Assembly: GCF_900155535.1 (NCBI RefSeq)
Contig: NZ_LT706963.1
Span: forward strand, 465,234 to 529,233
From: Corynebacterium urinipleomorphum
GTDB lineage: Bacteria > Actinomycetota > Actinomycetes > Mycobacteriales > Mycobacteriaceae
Reading direction: 5' to 3'
Length of the DNA: 64,000 nt
The position numbers were made by a program, and so were the translations under genes. The notes beneath the pieces are model-generated. The model saw nothing but the letters and a program-made list of their open reading frames with translations. It searched no databases and was not told where the DNA came from. Below are positions 30,400 through 39,837 of the stretch, in pieces (the stretch's first letter is position 1; each line of letters begins with the position of its first letter).

Positions 30400-31127
30400 T
30401 GCAGCCCGCCATTTCAGTGCACAACGTCACCGTGCGGTACGGTGACGTGCTCGCCCTCGACGACGCATCGCTTGAGCTGTACGCAGGGCGCGTTTGCGGG
30501 CTCGTGGGCATGAACGGCTCCGGCAAATCAACGCTGTTCAAAGTCATCATGGGCCAAATCCGCCCAGATTCTGGCACCGTGCGCGTCGAAGGAGACGATC
30601 CGTCGGTCGCACGTATTGACGGCGCGCTCGGGTATGTCCCACAACGCGAAGCGATCGACTTCGACTTCCCTGTCACGGTTGGGGAAGTGGTCATGATGGG
30701 CCGGTACGGAAAAATGGGGTGGACGCGGCGGCCAAGCACCGCCGACCACGACGCTGTCGCCCACGCGCTCGAACGCGTTGAGCTCACGGAGTACGCGCAC
30801 CGCCAGATTGGCCAACTCTCGGGAGGACAGCGCAAGCGGGCCTTCGTCGCCAGGGCAATCGCGCAAGAAGCGCGGATCATGCTTCTCGACGAGCCGTTCG
30901 CGGGCGTCGATAAGCGAACTGAGGCAACGATCACCCGGTTGCTCCGAGAACTCGCTGATGCCGGGACCACCGTCTTCGTTTCTACCCACGACCTGCAGGC
31001 TCTGCCGGGGCTCGCCGATGAAGCAATGCTGCTCATGCGGTCCGTGCTCATGCATGGAGACCCCCACGAGGTGCTGCAACCGAATAACCTCGCGAAAGCT
31101 TTTGGAATGGATGTGATGAACCGATGA
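30399..31127 (+). CDS. metal ABC transporter ATP-binding protein
   Basis: 242 residues. Walker A GMNGSGKSTLF, signature LSGGQRKRAFVARA, Walker B IMLLDEPFAGVD and the His switch FVSTHDL are intact. It drives import with the lipoprotein and permease; its start overlaps the lipoprotein stop and its stop overlaps the permease start (ATGA). One copy of the GCTTATCGACG word lies across the Walker B codons (30906-30915). Confidence 0.95.
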   Translation: MQPAISVHNVTVRYGDVLALDDASLELYAGRVCGLVGMNGSGKSTLFKVIMGQIRPDSGTVRVEGDDPSVARIDGALGYVPQREAIDFDFPVTVGEVVMMGRYGKMGWTRRPSTADHDAVAHALERVELTEYAHRQIGQLSGGQRKRAFVARAIAQEARIMLLDEPFAGVDKRTEATITRLLRELADAGTTVFVSTHDLQALPGLADEAMLLMRSVLMHGDPHEVLQPNNLAKAFGMDVMNR

Positions 31128-32026
31128 TTTCTTGGCTGACTGATCCGTTCGCCTACGACTTCATGGTCCGTGCGCTGGCGACGACGCTGATTTCTTCGAT
31201 CGTGTGCGCGCTGCTGTCGTGCTGGCTCGTGCTCGTGGGCTGGTCTCTCATGGGCGATGCCGTCTCGCACGCGGTGTTTCCTGGCGTTGTGCTCGCCTAC
31301 ATCGCGGGAGTGCCGTTCGCCGTGGGTGCCGTCATCTTTGGCTTCATTGCGGTCGGGCTGATCGGGCTTGTGCGTGACACATCAAGGGTGAAAGAAGACG
31401 CGGCGATCGGCATCGTCTTCACCACATTATTTGCCATTGGGCTGGTGCTTGTCTCCGTCACGCCGTCGCAGACTGACCTGAACCACATCATTTTCGGCAA
31501 CCTGCTCGGGGTATCCAAGGCAGAGCTATTGCAGATTGTGGTTCTCGGTGTGCTGGTATTCGCCGTGCTCGTGCTCAAGCGCAAAGATTTTGTCCTCTTC
31601 GCCTTCGACCCGGTCCACGCGCACGCCATCGGGATGAACCCGAAGCTCATTGGGGCGGGGCTGCTTGCGTTGCTCGCTCTCACGTGCGTGGTGGGGTTGC
31701 AGGCTGTCGGCGTGATTTTGGTGGTGGCGATGCTGATCATCCCCGGTGCCACCGCGTACCTGCTGACCAATCGCTTCTGGCACATGCTCATCATCGCCCC
31801 GTCGATCGCGGCGCTGTGCGCAGTCGTCGGACTCTATGCCAGCTACTACCTCGACGCCTCCCCGGGCGGGTTGGTAGTCGTGGCGCAAGGGACGGTGTTC
31901 ATGCTCGTTTACCTGTTCAGCCCGTTGGAGGGCATCGTGGCTACTCGCTGGAGGTCGGCGCAGCGTCGGCAGGAGACACAAACAGAGCGTCCGTCGCAGA
32001 CCGGCCCAGCGATACAGGTTGGGTAG
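31124..32026 (+). CDS. metal ABC transporter permease
   Basis: 300 residues with about eight to nine membrane helices. Characteristic of the ZnuB/MntC class are CWLVLVGWSLMGDAVSHAV near the N-terminus and HAHAIGMNPK before a late helix pair. The last 28 codons overlap the convergent DtxR-family gene by 86 bases. The C-terminal tail ([20 protein letters not shown]) is unlikely to be structurally important. Confidence 0.93.
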   Translation: MISWLTDPFAYDFMVRALATTLISSIVCALLSCWLVLVGWSLMGDAVSHAVFPGVVLAYIAGVPFAVGAVIFGFIAVGLIGLVRDTSRVKEDAAIGIVFTTLFAIGLVLVSVTPSQTDLNHIIFGNLLGVSKAELLQIVVLGVLVFAVLVLKRKDFVLFAFDPVHAHAIGMNPKLIGAGLLALLALTCVVGLQAVGVILVVAMLIIPGATAYLLTNRFWHMLIIAPSIAALCAVVGLYASYYLDASPGGLVVVAQGTVFMLVYLFSPLEGIVATRWRSAQRRQETQTERPSQTGPAIQVG

Positions 32027-32651
32027 CGCCTACGAGGCGGATATCCAGCGCTTCGGAGAATGGCGCGCCCTCCGCAACATCGAGCGAGGCACCAACGACG
32101 AGTCCGTTTTTGTCGAAGTACTTCAGCAACTCGGGGTCCGAGTCAGAGATTCGTTCAATGACCACGCGGTGCCCAGCGCCGACCTCGGTGAGGGATCGCG
32201 CGTCCAAATTGCGCACCGCACCGTCAGCTGAAGGAATTGGGTCACCGTGCGGGTCGCGGGTGGGGTAGCCAAGGAACTCGTCGAGGCGTTCAACCATGAA
32301 GTCAGAGACGGCGTGCTCTAGGTGCTCCGCCTCGTCGTGCACCTGATCCCACCTGTAGCCAAGGCTTTCTACCAGGAACGTCTCGATGAGGCGGTGGCGT
32401 CTGATCATCTCGATGGCAAAGACTCGACCCTGCTTTGTCAGCTCTACCGAGCCGTACGGAGCGTGGGTGAGCAGACCCTGGGACGCCAACTTGCGCACCG
32501 CGTCTGAAACGGAGGACATGCGCAGGCCGGTCACCTTTGCCACAGACGAGGCCGTCACCGGGTCAGCTGACCACTCCGTCAGGCTCCAGATCGCCTTCAG
32601 GTAATTCTGCGTGGAGGTAGACAGATCATCGACGGATTGGGGCTCTGACAT
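31941..32651 (-). CDS. DtxR/MntR-family metal-dependent repressor
   Basis: 236 residues. N-terminal winged HTH ([36 protein letters not shown]), a dimerisation and metal-binding domain ([20 protein letters not shown], then [20 protein letters not shown]) and a C-terminal SH3/FeoA-like domain. Metal ligand positions HDEAEHLEH fit the family. The convergent position beside the metal importer suggests it senses Mn or Fe and controls it. Whether it is MntR or the DtxR orthologue cannot be settled from the window. Confidence 0.88.
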   Translation of the reverse strand: MSEPQSVDDLSTSTQNYLKAIWSLTEWSADPVTASSVAKVTGLRMSSVSDAVRKLASQGLLTHAPYGSVELTKQGRVFAIEMIRRHRLIETFLVESLGYRWDQVHDEAEHLEHAVSDFMVERLDEFLGYPTRDPHGDPIPSADGAVRNLDARSLTEVGAGHRVVIERISDSDPELLKYFDKNGLVVGASLDVAEGAPFSEALDIRLVGATQPVSLGRSATDALFVSPADAAPTSSE

Positions 32652-32784
32652 GAACCTGAGCCTATCGTCTTCTGCAGCGAATTACACGGAGCGTCAAACG
32701 GTAGGACTTCACGCGCCTGCCCACGCGGCGCAAAGCCCGAGCGCGAGCTCCGGCTCCCAAGGCCATGAGATAAACTCTGTAGGC

Positions 32785-34395
32785 GTGACAGAGTCGACAT
32801 CACTTGCAAACCCGGCAAATTCCGCCCCCGCGAACGCGCACCCCCGACCCGTCTTGGTCGTAGACTTCGGTGCGCAATACGCGCAGCTCATCGCACGTCG
32901 TGTGCGTGAGGCACGCATCTATTCAGAGGTCGTGCCCCACACCATCACGGCGGCAGAACTCAAGGAGAAGGACCCGGTGGCGCTGGTTCTCTCCGGCGGT
33001 CCGTCCTCCGTTTACGAGGACGGCGCACCCCAGCTCGACCCGGAGATCTTCAAACTGGGGCTACCGACCTTCGGCATTTGCTACGGCTTCCAGGTGATGA
33101 CGCAGGCGCTCGGTGGCACCGTGGCCAAGACCGGCTCCCGCGAGTACGGCCGCACCAACATGAATGTCCGCGGCGGCGTGCTCCACAACGGTCTGCAGGC
33201 CAACCACCCGGTGTGGATGAGCCACGGCGATTCCGTGACTGAGGCCCCGGAGGGCTTCGAGGTCACGGCATCGTCGGAGGGCGCGCCGGTCGCCGCCTTC
33301 GAGAACACCGGGAAGTGCATGGCGGGCGTCCAGTACCACCCGGAGGTCATGCACTCGCCGCACGGCCAGGAGGTGCTCACGCGCTTCCTCACCGAGATCG
33401 CCGGCCTCGAGCAGACCTGGACCGCATCCAATATTGCGGACCAGCTTATCGACGCAATCGCGGAGCAGGTCGGCCCCGATGGCCGCGCAATTTGCGGTCT
33501 GTCCGGCGGCGTGGACTCCGCTGTCGCCGCAGCCCTCGTGCAGCGCGCGATCGGCGACCGCCTCACTTGCGTCTTTGTCGACCACGGTCTGCTGCGCCAA
33601 GGCGAGCGCGAGCAGGTGGAGACTGATTTCGTCGCCGCCACCGGCGCCAAGCTGGTCACCGTCGACGAGCGTGAAGCCTTCCTGGGCAAGCTTGCCGGGG
33701 TGACCGAGCCGGAGGCGAAACGCAAGGCGATCGGTGCTGAGTTCATCCGCTCTTTCGAGCGCGCAGTCGCCGGTGTCCTCAGCGAGTCCGGTGACGATGC
33801 CCCCGTCGACTTCCTGGTGCAGGGCACCTTGTACCCGGATGTGGTGGAATCCGGCGGAGGCTCCGGCACCGCCAACATTAAGAGCCACCACAACGTCGGC
33901 GGCCTGCCCGACGACGTGGAGTTCGAGCTCGTTGAACCGCTGCGCCTGCTGTTCAAGGACGAGGTGCGCGCGGTGGGCCGGGAGCTCGGCCTGCCCGAGG
34001 TGATTGTCAACCGTCAGCCTTTCCCGGGTCCCGGCCTGGGCATCCGCATCATTGGCGAGGTCACCGAGGAGCGTCTGGAAACCCTGCGCGCCGCCGACGC
34101 GATCGCGCGCGAGGAGCTGACCAAGGCCGGTCTCGACGACCAGATCTGGCAGTGCCCGGTCGTCCTGCTCGCCGACGTTCGCTCCGTCGGCGTCCAGGGC
34201 GACGGCCGCACCTACGGTCATCCGATCGTCCTGCGCCCGGTCGCCTCCGAGGATGCCATGACCGCTGACTGGGTCCGCATCCCCTACGAGGTGCTGGAGA
34301 CCATTTCCACCCGCATCACCAACGAGGTCGAGGACGTCAACCGCGTCGTGCTGGACATCACGTCAAAGCCGCCGGCCACCATAGAGTGGGAGTAG
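32785..34395 (+). CDS. guaA: GMP synthase (glutamine-hydrolysing)
   Basis: 536 residues from GTG. Class I glutamine amidotransferase domain ([19 protein letters not shown], nucleophile GICYGFQ, GVQYHPE), PP-loop ATP pyrophosphatase ([19 protein letters not shown]) and the C-terminal dimerisation domain ending in KPPATIEWE. The amidotransferase loop normally reads GICYGMQ; Phe replaces Met here. The upstream in-frame ATG adds an unconserved 58 residues and is rejected. Confidence 0.95.
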   Translation: MTESTSLANPANSAPANAHPRPVLVVDFGAQYAQLIARRVREARIYSEVVPHTITAAELKEKDPVALVLSGGPSSVYEDGAPQLDPEIFKLGLPTFGICYGFQVMTQALGGTVAKTGSREYGRTNMNVRGGVLHNGLQANHPVWMSHGDSVTEAPEGFEVTASSEGAPVAAFENTGKCMAGVQYHPEVMHSPHGQEVLTRFLTEIAGLEQTWTASNIADQLIDAIAEQVGPDGRAICGLSGGVDSAVAAALVQRAIGDRLTCVFVDHGLLRQGEREQVETDFVAATGAKLVTVDEREAFLGKLAGVTEPEAKRKAIGAEFIRSFERAVAGVLSESGDDAPVDFLVQGTLYPDVVESGGGSGTANIKSHHNVGGLPDDVEFELVEPLRLLFKDEVRAVGRELGLPEVIVNRQPFPGPGLGIRIIGEVTEERLETLRAADAIAREELTKAGLDDQIWQCPVVLLADVRSVGVQGDGRTYGHPIVLRPVASEDAMTADWVRIPYEVLETISTRITNEVEDVNRVVLDITSKPPATIEWE

Positions 34396-34442
34396 GCCGG
34401 GAACGGCACGGGACCGGAACGGACCGTTTGAATGGCGTGCCC

Positions 34443-34531
34443 GTGGATCTCGATGACATCGCGGAGCCTGATACCAATTTTCACCTGGTCTTTTATCTGG
34501 TGACGGTGCGGGAGCCGTAATCGAGATCCAC
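34443..34531. repeat. 89-base structure bounded by a 12-base perfect inverted repeat
   Basis: GTGGATCTCGAT at 34443-34454 and ATCGAGATCCAC at 34520-34531. An inner TCACC / GGTGA pair sits within it. It fills the convergent gap between guaA and the PspC gene and may be a bidirectional terminator, although no T run follows either arm. Confidence 0.65.
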
Positions 34532-34536
34532 CGGCT

Positions 34537-35664
34537 CTACTCGAATTTCCCGGCCACGCGGATCGAGCCGATGTTCTGGTGAAGGTTCAGTGTCAACAAC
34601 TCACCCGCACCGCCACCACTGCTGTCCAAGCGCTCGTCCGGGCAGGCGATGTCGCCCACGTTGACGGTGCAGTTCACTTTGATCGGGCCGTGATTCTTGG
34701 GCAGCAAGACCTCGATCGATCCTGCGGTGCCGGTCACGTCGAGCGTCGCGGGCTCCTCAAGCACTTCCAGGTCCGTCAGGTCGACGGTGAGGTTGCCGAA
34801 GGTCTTGTCGATCGGGTGGAGGGAAGTGGCGCTTTCGATTCCCACATCTGCCTGTCCGAACCGGCTCCAATCGCCGTGGCGGATCTCGCTGGCGAACATT
34901 CCGGCAGTGAACACCACCGCGGACAGCACTAATGCAATGGGCAGCCACAGCCACAGCGGGCGATTCCGTTTCGGTGCAGAGGCGGAGTACCCGAAGCCGG
35001 GCGCGCTGTAGCTGTAGCCGTAGCCGTAACCGGGTTGAGACGAATAGCTGTTGTACTGCGAGTACCCGCTGTAGTCCGTGTCGCCGGAAAAGTTCGTGGG
35101 CTCCGGTGCTGGATGCGTTGAGCTGAAGAATTCTGGATCAGGGCTGCCGGCCAGCGAGCTCGGTTGCGCAGAATCGGCGCGCATCGCGTCGTAGTGCGCC
35201 CGCAGCGCCGGCGGGGGTTCCGGGGTGCGCTGGTGGAGTGCCCACCACCCGGCGAACGCGGCGAATGTGCCGATTAGCGGCGCCAAGGTCGTGCGCGCAT
35301 CGGTGCTAAACGTGATGGACGGGAAGAAGAACAGCAAGCCGATGAGCAGAAGATAACCGGTGCTGCGGTCGTCCAGTTCGGTCTTGTTCAGCCTTTCCTT
35401 GGGGGTGAAGATCGCGTCAGCTGGCGAGGTCTGCGTGCTCAGCCGCGGCATGGTGAACCAGCACAGTAGGTACATGAAGATCCCGCCGCCGAGGATAAAT
35501 GCCAGCACGGCGAACGAGACGCGGACAAGGGTCGCGTCGACCTCGTAACGCGCGCCGATCCCCTCGCAGACGCCTGCGATTGGGGGATTCGCGCCTTCTT
35601 GCTTCGTGATTCGCGGAGGTCGCGTCTCCCACATGCTCCGTGACGTGCTTGGGGTGGTGTTCAT
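34537..35664 (-). CDS. PspC-domain envelope stress membrane protein
   Basis: 375 residues; the start five codons inside the longest frame (MNTTPSTSRSMWETRPPR) is preferred. PspC domain near residues 18-80 (IAGVCEGIGARYEVDATLVR, FMYLLCWFTMPR), further membrane helices, a long Ser/Tyr-rich linker with repeated GYGYSYS-like units, one helix and a C-terminal beta-rich domain resembling LiaF-like ends (LPKNHGPIKVNCTVNVGDIA). Such proteins act in envelope stress sensing. The gene stands alone. Confidence 0.82.
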   Translation of the reverse strand: MNTTPSTSRSMWETRPPRITKQEGANPPIAGVCEGIGARYEVDATLVRVSFAVLAFILGGGIFMYLLCWFTMPRLSTQTSPADAIFTPKERLNKTELDDRSTGYLLLIGLLFFFPSITFSTDARTTLAPLIGTFAAFAGWWALHQRTPEPPPALRAHYDAMRADSAQPSSLAGSPDPEFFSSTHPAPEPTNFSGDTDYSGYSQYNSYSSQPGYGYGYSYSAPGFGYSASAPKRNRPLWLWLPIALVLSAVVFTAGMFASEIRHGDWSRFGQADVGIESATSLHPIDKTFGNLTVDLTDLEVLEEPATLDVTGTAGSIEVLLPKNHGPIKVNCTVNVGDIACPDERLDSSGGGAGELLTLNLHQNIGSIRVAGKFE

Positions 35665-35976
35665 GCCTCCAGTATGCATTCTGCGGGCAAAGCTAGTCGG
35701 CTGGATGGACCGGCCGTGGGGTCGGGTCCGTGGAGCCTCGCATGAAACCTGAACTCGTCCGCATAGGTGATGCCGCCAGATTTCTGAACTTCCTGGTCGG
35801 GGAGGTGTCGGTGCTCCCGCTGCTTCTCTTTGTCTCCGGTTTGCCCTGGTTAAGTTCAGGTTTCTTTCTCAAACCTGAACTCCTTGCCTAATATGCACGT
35901 AAGGGCGCACATAAAGCCCCGGTTCTCCTTATTCGAGACCTGTGGATTCAGGTTTCATGCAACACAGCGCGAGCTG
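35665..35976. other. intergenic region upstream of the PspC gene
   Basis: About 310 bases, mostly occupied by the nested inverted-repeat structure at 35740-35960. It also contains the PspC promoter. Nothing in it looks protein-coding. Confidence 0.5.
35740..35960. repeat. 221-base element with nested perfect inverted repeats
   Basis: Ends: GCATGAAACCTGAA (35740-35753) and TTCAGGTTTCATGC (35947-35960), a perfect 14-base inverted repeat. Inside, AGTTCAGGTTT (35853-35863) and AAACCTGAACT (35871-35881) form an 11-base hairpin with a 7-base loop. All four arms share the core AAACCTGAA. It may be a small non-autonomous element, a multi-site operator or a structured RNA. No clear target-site duplication flanks it. 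Confidence 0.75.
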
Positions 35977-36387
35977 CTACTCCGCGTATGCGAGGCGGCG
36001 CGAGCCGTCGACATGCGGGTATAGCACCCACGCTGCAGCCGCGACAAGAACGCCCACCAGCACCGCGCCCCACACAGGCCACTGCGCGAGCGGGGCGAGC
36101 ATGAGGGCCAGCCACCAGAGCATCAAGGGCGCAAGCATGCTTATCGACGGCACCATGCTCACCTTCTTCTCCTCCGCGAACGCCCGCATCTGCCCGCGGT
36201 AGGGGTGGAGCATGGTGACTGCGACGGCGAACGCGACGCAGCCGAGTGCGGCGAGCACTTTCGGGCCGATGGGCAGTTGGGAGACCATGACCGCGATTGA
36301 GCCGGCGACACCAGCGCTACCTGCGGTTCGCACGATCAACGGAGTGGGGATCGGGGTGACGCGAGTGCGGACGTCGTAGGCGTACAT
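35977..36387 (-). CDS. small four-helix membrane protein
   Basis: 136 residues from ATG (MYAYDVRTRVTPIPTPLIV). Hydrophobic segments at about 20-40, 43-62, 80-100 and 105-125. No family recognised. It is divergent from imuA', with the LexA-box candidate in the 91-base gap, so it could share SOS control. Longer frames upstream read through the imuA' gene and are shadows. Confidence 0.65.
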   Translation of the reverse strand: MYAYDVRTRVTPIPTPLIVRTAGSAGVAGSIAVMVSQLPIGPKVLAALGCVAFAVAVTMLHPYRGQMRAFAEEKKVSMVPSISMLAPLMLWWLALMLAPLAQWPVWGAVLVGVLVAAAAWVLYPHVDGSRRLAYAE

Positions 36388-36416
36388 GGGTGTGGACGCT
36401 ACCACATGACCTGCTA

Positions 36417-36432
36417 TAGAAAATATGTTCGA
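36417..36432. promoter_or_regulatory. LexA/SOS box
   Basis: TAGAAAATATGTTCGA differs at one position from the corynebacterial LexA consensus TCGAAAANNTGTTCGA. It sits in the divergent gap 47 bases before the imuA' GTG, as expected for an SOS-controlled mutasome. Confidence 0.8.
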
Positions 36433-36478
36433 TATTTTCGATTGACCTTGGTTCACCCACGGAGCATAATCAACCACC

Positions 36479-37270
36479 GTGGGTGGAACAAGTGTTCGTA
36501 AGGCGGTCCCGGAAGTGGACCTGGCGGCAATGCCGGCGGGCCCTGCGGTGTCCGTCGGCTCTGTCGGCATCACGCGCGCCGAACAGATCGCTGAACTCCG
36601 CTCAAAAATGGCGCAGATCGGTGGTGCTGTCTCCGGGGGCGGTGGGGATTCCGCCGGTTTTTCGGGAGAGATCGTCGCCGGGGAGGATGTTCTTGGTCTC
36701 GGAGAACAATTCCGTTTCCTCCTCCCCGGGGGAGGCCTGCCGCGGTGTGCAGTCACACACATGAGCGATACTCCGGCACTGGTCGCGGAAATGCTCCTTC
36801 ACGTTGTGCAGGCAGGCGGCTACGCCGGTGTGGTGGGGTGGCCGGAGTTGTCCTACGCCGGGATAGACAAGCGGCACCTGAACCGTATTATCGCTGTTCC
36901 GGATCCGGGTGTGGACCCGTTGGGGATCACCGCGGTGCTCACGGAGGGGCTGGATCTCGTCGTGTACCGCTCGCCGGTGGAGTTAACCCTCTCCCCGGTG
37001 CGGTGCCGTCCGCTGCTGGGCAAACTCCGCAAAGGCCGGGCTGCGCTCATGATGGTCGGTGCCACTGTGCCGTCGCCGGCGCTCACCGTTACCGGGGATG
37101 TGGAGGCGTTTCACGGGATCGGCCGGGGCACAGGGCGCATCACCGGCGTGGATATCCGTGTGCGGGCGCAGTCCAAAAGCGCTCACCCCGCGTCGGCGAC
37201 TGTCACGGTGGGGCGAGCAGCGGAAACAACTGCGTCAGTCGGGGCTCCAGCGCTGAAGGTGGTGCGGTAA
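36479..37270 (+). CDS. imuA': ImuA'-type RecA-like mutasome protein
   Basis: 263 residues from GTG. RecA-fold remnants without a Walker A: AEMLLHVVQAGGYAGVVGWP, RHLNRIIAVPDPGVDPLGI, and a region with LDLVVYRSPVELTLSPV. The position directly before imuB (no gap: stop TAA then GTG) identifies it. In mycobacteria ImuA' and ImuB recruit DnaE2 for translesion synthesis and induced mutagenesis. Preceded by an SOS box. No clear Shine-Dalgarno, so a short-leader or leaderless mRNA is possible. Confidence 0.8.
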   Translation: MGGTSVRKAVPEVDLAAMPAGPAVSVGSVGITRAEQIAELRSKMAQIGGAVSGGGGDSAGFSGEIVAGEDVLGLGEQFRFLLPGGGLPRCAVTHMSDTPALVAEMLLHVVQAGGYAGVVGWPELSYAGIDKRHLNRIIAVPDPGVDPLGITAVLTEGLDLVVYRSPVELTLSPVRCRPLLGKLRKGRAALMMVGATVPSPALTVTGDVEAFHGIGRGTGRITGVDIRVRAQSKSAHPASATVTVGRAAETTASVGAPALKVVR

Positions 37271-38848
37271 GTGCGCGTCGCGGCAGTGTGGTTCCCGGAT
37301 TGGCCGGTGCAGGCCGCGCGGCTCGAGGCGGACGACCAATTGGAGGAGCCTCTGGCTATCGGCGCGCAGCACCGCATCAAGGTGGTCTCGCACCGCGCCC
37401 GCGCGCTGGGGGTGCACCGCGGGATGAAAGTCCGCCATGCCCAGTCGGTGTGCCCGGAGCTCACGGTTGTCGACGATAACCCGGACCGTGACGGCCGCAT
37501 GTTCACCGCGCTTGCAGCGGGCTTCGACGATGTCGCAGCGTCAGTGGAGGTGCTCCGGCCGGGGCTCGTCATCGTGGATGCCGCCGCCGCTGGGTCGTTC
37601 CACGGCAGCGAGGAAAAAGCGACGGAGATGCTCATCGATGCCGCAGCGCGCCGGGGCATTGATGCCTTCGCCGGCGTGGCCGATGAGATCGCCACAGCGC
37701 TCATCGCCGCTCGGTCCTCCGCAATCGTTCCGGCGGGGACATCGGCGGATTTCCTCGCCCGGCAACCGTTGAATGTGCTGTTGGCGGAGACCAGCTTGGG
37801 TGCGGACACGGAGACGGTGAAGGCGCTGGGGCAGTTGGGTGTGGCGACGCTGGGGGAGCTCGCCCAGCTGCCGTCGACGGCGGTGTCCACACGGTTCGGG
37901 AACGCGGGCATGGCCTGCCACCGCATCGCCCGTGCCGCGCCGGACCGCCGTGTCGCGCCGGAGCTTCCTGCCGCGGACCTCAGCGTGGCGGTCACGCCGG
38001 AGGACCCGATCGACAGAGTCGATTCCGCCGCGTTCGCCGCCCGCGCGCTGGCCGCCAGCCTGCACGAGCGCCTGGCGGAGGCGGGCCAGAATTGTCTCCG
38101 GCTGAAGGTGAAGGCGGAGCTGTCGGACGGCACTGTTGTCGAGCGCACCTGGCGCACCCGTGAAGCGCTCACGGAGGAAGCGACGGCCGACCGCGTGCGG
38201 TGGCAGCTGGACGGCTGGTTGACCAGCGGGGGAGCGGGCACGATCACCTCGCTGATCCTCGAGCCGCTGGAGCTCGCCCAGCCGGACCCGGTGGGGCAGT
38301 TGTGGGGCACAGGCGGCGGAAGCAATAACAGCAATAACGGGGAAGCCCGCCGGGTGGCGGAACGTGTGCAGTCTGCGCTGGGGATCGACGCGGTGCTGCA
38401 GCCGCGGTTCGTGGGAGGGCGCGGGGTCGCCGAACGCATCGCGCTCATCCCGTTCGGGGAGCGTGACCCAGAGTCCGCCGACGGGAAAGATCCGGCTGGC
38501 GCGTCGTGGCCCGGGGCGATTCCGCCGCCGCTGCCGGCGCGGATCGGCGGTGGTGTGGACCACCCGGCGTCCCGGATCGTCATGATCGATGACGCGGCGC
38601 GCCCCGTCGGTGTCACTGCTGAAGCACTGCTCAGCACCACCCCGTATGCGTTGAGCTGGGGCGGGAACCACTATCTGGTCACCGGGTGGGCGGGGCCGTG
38701 GCCGGTCGACGAGGGCTGGTGGGGCGAGAATCCCCAGAAGGTGGCGCGGCTCCAAGTCGTGGGCACACGGGAAGAAGGCGGTAGCCCGCTGGCGTGGCTG
38801 CTGCTGTGGACGAAGCAGACGTGGAGGGTGGAAGCGATGTACAGCTGA
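37271..38848 (+). CDS. imuB: ImuB, catalytically inactive Y-family polymerase
   Basis: 525 residues from GTG. Y-family fold (VWFPDWPVQAARLEADDQLE; SHRARALGVHRGMKVRHAQ), but the catalytic acids are gone: the DE pair of active polymerases is replaced in LVIVDAAAAGSFHG. QLWG at about residue 343 is the likely beta-clamp-binding motif. The rest is a C-terminal domain for partner binding. It adapts DnaE2 to the clamp. Co-transcribed with imuA'. Confidence 0.9.
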   Translation: MRVAAVWFPDWPVQAARLEADDQLEEPLAIGAQHRIKVVSHRARALGVHRGMKVRHAQSVCPELTVVDDNPDRDGRMFTALAAGFDDVAASVEVLRPGLVIVDAAAAGSFHGSEEKATEMLIDAAARRGIDAFAGVADEIATALIAARSSAIVPAGTSADFLARQPLNVLLAETSLGADTETVKALGQLGVATLGELAQLPSTAVSTRFGNAGMACHRIARAAPDRRVAPELPAADLSVAVTPEDPIDRVDSAAFAARALAASLHERLAEAGQNCLRLKVKAELSDGTVVERTWRTREALTEEATADRVRWQLDGWLTSGGAGTITSLILEPLELAQPDPVGQLWGTGGGSNNSNNGEARRVAERVQSALGIDAVLQPRFVGGRGVAERIALIPFGERDPESADGKDPAGASWPGAIPPPLPARIGGGVDHPASRIVMIDDAARPVGVTAEALLSTTPYALSWGGNHYLVTGWAGPWPVDEGWWGENPQKVARLQVVGTREEGGSPLAWLLLWTKQTWRVEAMYS

Positions 38849-38928
38849 TGTGTGGGCTGGTGAGGGGAGGGAGGGACGTCGATAAGCGTCATTGGGGCGT
38901 TTTTGAAAGATAGGCTACCCTTAGAAAC

Positions 38929-39837
38929 ATGTCTGTCGACCGCCGAACATTGTGCTCCGATGTGGAAGTGGAGCCCCTGCCCGGCACTGCGAAGCAAGCC
39001 GGCGTCTACGTGCTCTTCGAGTACCCGGGCCCGTGGAGCCACGACATTCTCGACGGCGAGACCTTTGGCGAAGAGCTGACCGCGAAGCTGAAGGCCCACA
39101 TGAAGAAGACCGGCGCTGCGCTGCAGCTGATCCGCCACCCCACGCGCGAGGGCCGAGAGATCAACGACCACCACCTTTACCTTGTCTTCTCCGACATCGG
39201 GGTCACGGAGGTCCTGCACGTCGACGGGCCGGAAGCGATTCTGGACCTCGATCTGTCGGGTCCCGGCCGCAACGGCGGGCAGACGCGCATCGCGCCGCTG
39301 CTTCTCGTGTGCACGCACGCGAAGCGCGACCGTTGCTGCGCGGTGAAAGGACGTCCGCTGGTCAACGAGCTGGAGCGCCGCTACCCGTTCAAGAAAACGG
39401 GGGATGTCGTATGGGAGACCTCGCACGTCAAAGGCCACCGTTTCGCTCCTGCGCTGTTGCTCATGCCGTGGGGTTACAGCTTCGGGCGCATGAACCTTGA
39501 AGCCACCGAGGCGATGCTCGCTGCCGCGATGCGCGCGCAGTATTTCGTGCCCGGTAACCGCGGCCGCGGCACACTCACCCCGCCCGAGCAGGCGGCGGAG
39601 ATCGCAGTCGCGGCGCACCTGCAGCGCGAAGGCCGCGACGTCGCCTACGGGCAGCTCACCGTGAGCGCGTCCGAGGTCGGGGAGGAAACAGCGAGCATTT
39701 CGCTTATCGACGCCGCCACTGCCCGCACCTTCACCGCCTCCCTGAGCAAGAAAGAAGCCGCAGGAGTGGTGTCCTCCTGCGGCGATGAGCCGAAGACCGG
39801 TGCGTACTGGTCGGTCGACTCCGTTAGCGGCGCATGA
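38929..39837 (+). CDS. sucrase/ferredoxin-like protein (thioredoxin-fold [2Fe-2S])
   Basis: 302 residues. Central thioredoxin-like domain with LLVCTHAKRDRCCAVKGRPL and WETSHVKGHRFAPALLLMP, the His/Cys motifs of the sucrase/ferredoxin-like family. The ATG is almost directly preceded by TAGGCTACCCTTAG, which is promoter-like and weakly DtxR-box-like, so the mRNA may be leaderless. Its stop overlaps convergent metI by 14 bases. Function unknown; electron transfer or iron metabolism is plausible. Confidence 0.82.
   Translation: MSVDRRTLCSDVEVEPLPGTAKQAGVYVLFEYPGPWSHDILDGETFGEELTAKLKAHMKKTGAALQLIRHPTREGREINDHHLYLVFSDIGVTEVLHVDGPEAILDLDLSGPGRNGGQTRIAPLLLVCTHAKRDRCCAVKGRPLVNELERRYPFKKTGDVVWETSHVKGHRFAPALLLMPWGYSFGRMNLEATEAMLAAAMRAQYFVPGNRGRGTLTPPEQAAEIAVAAHLQREGRDVAYGQLTVSASEVGEETASISLIDAATARTFTASLSKKEAAGVVSSCGDEPKTGAYWSVDSVSGA

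Noticed and set aside
38910-38928. DtxR box before the sucrase/ferredoxin-like gene
   Set aside because: Only about 11 of 19 positions match; more likely a -10 region.
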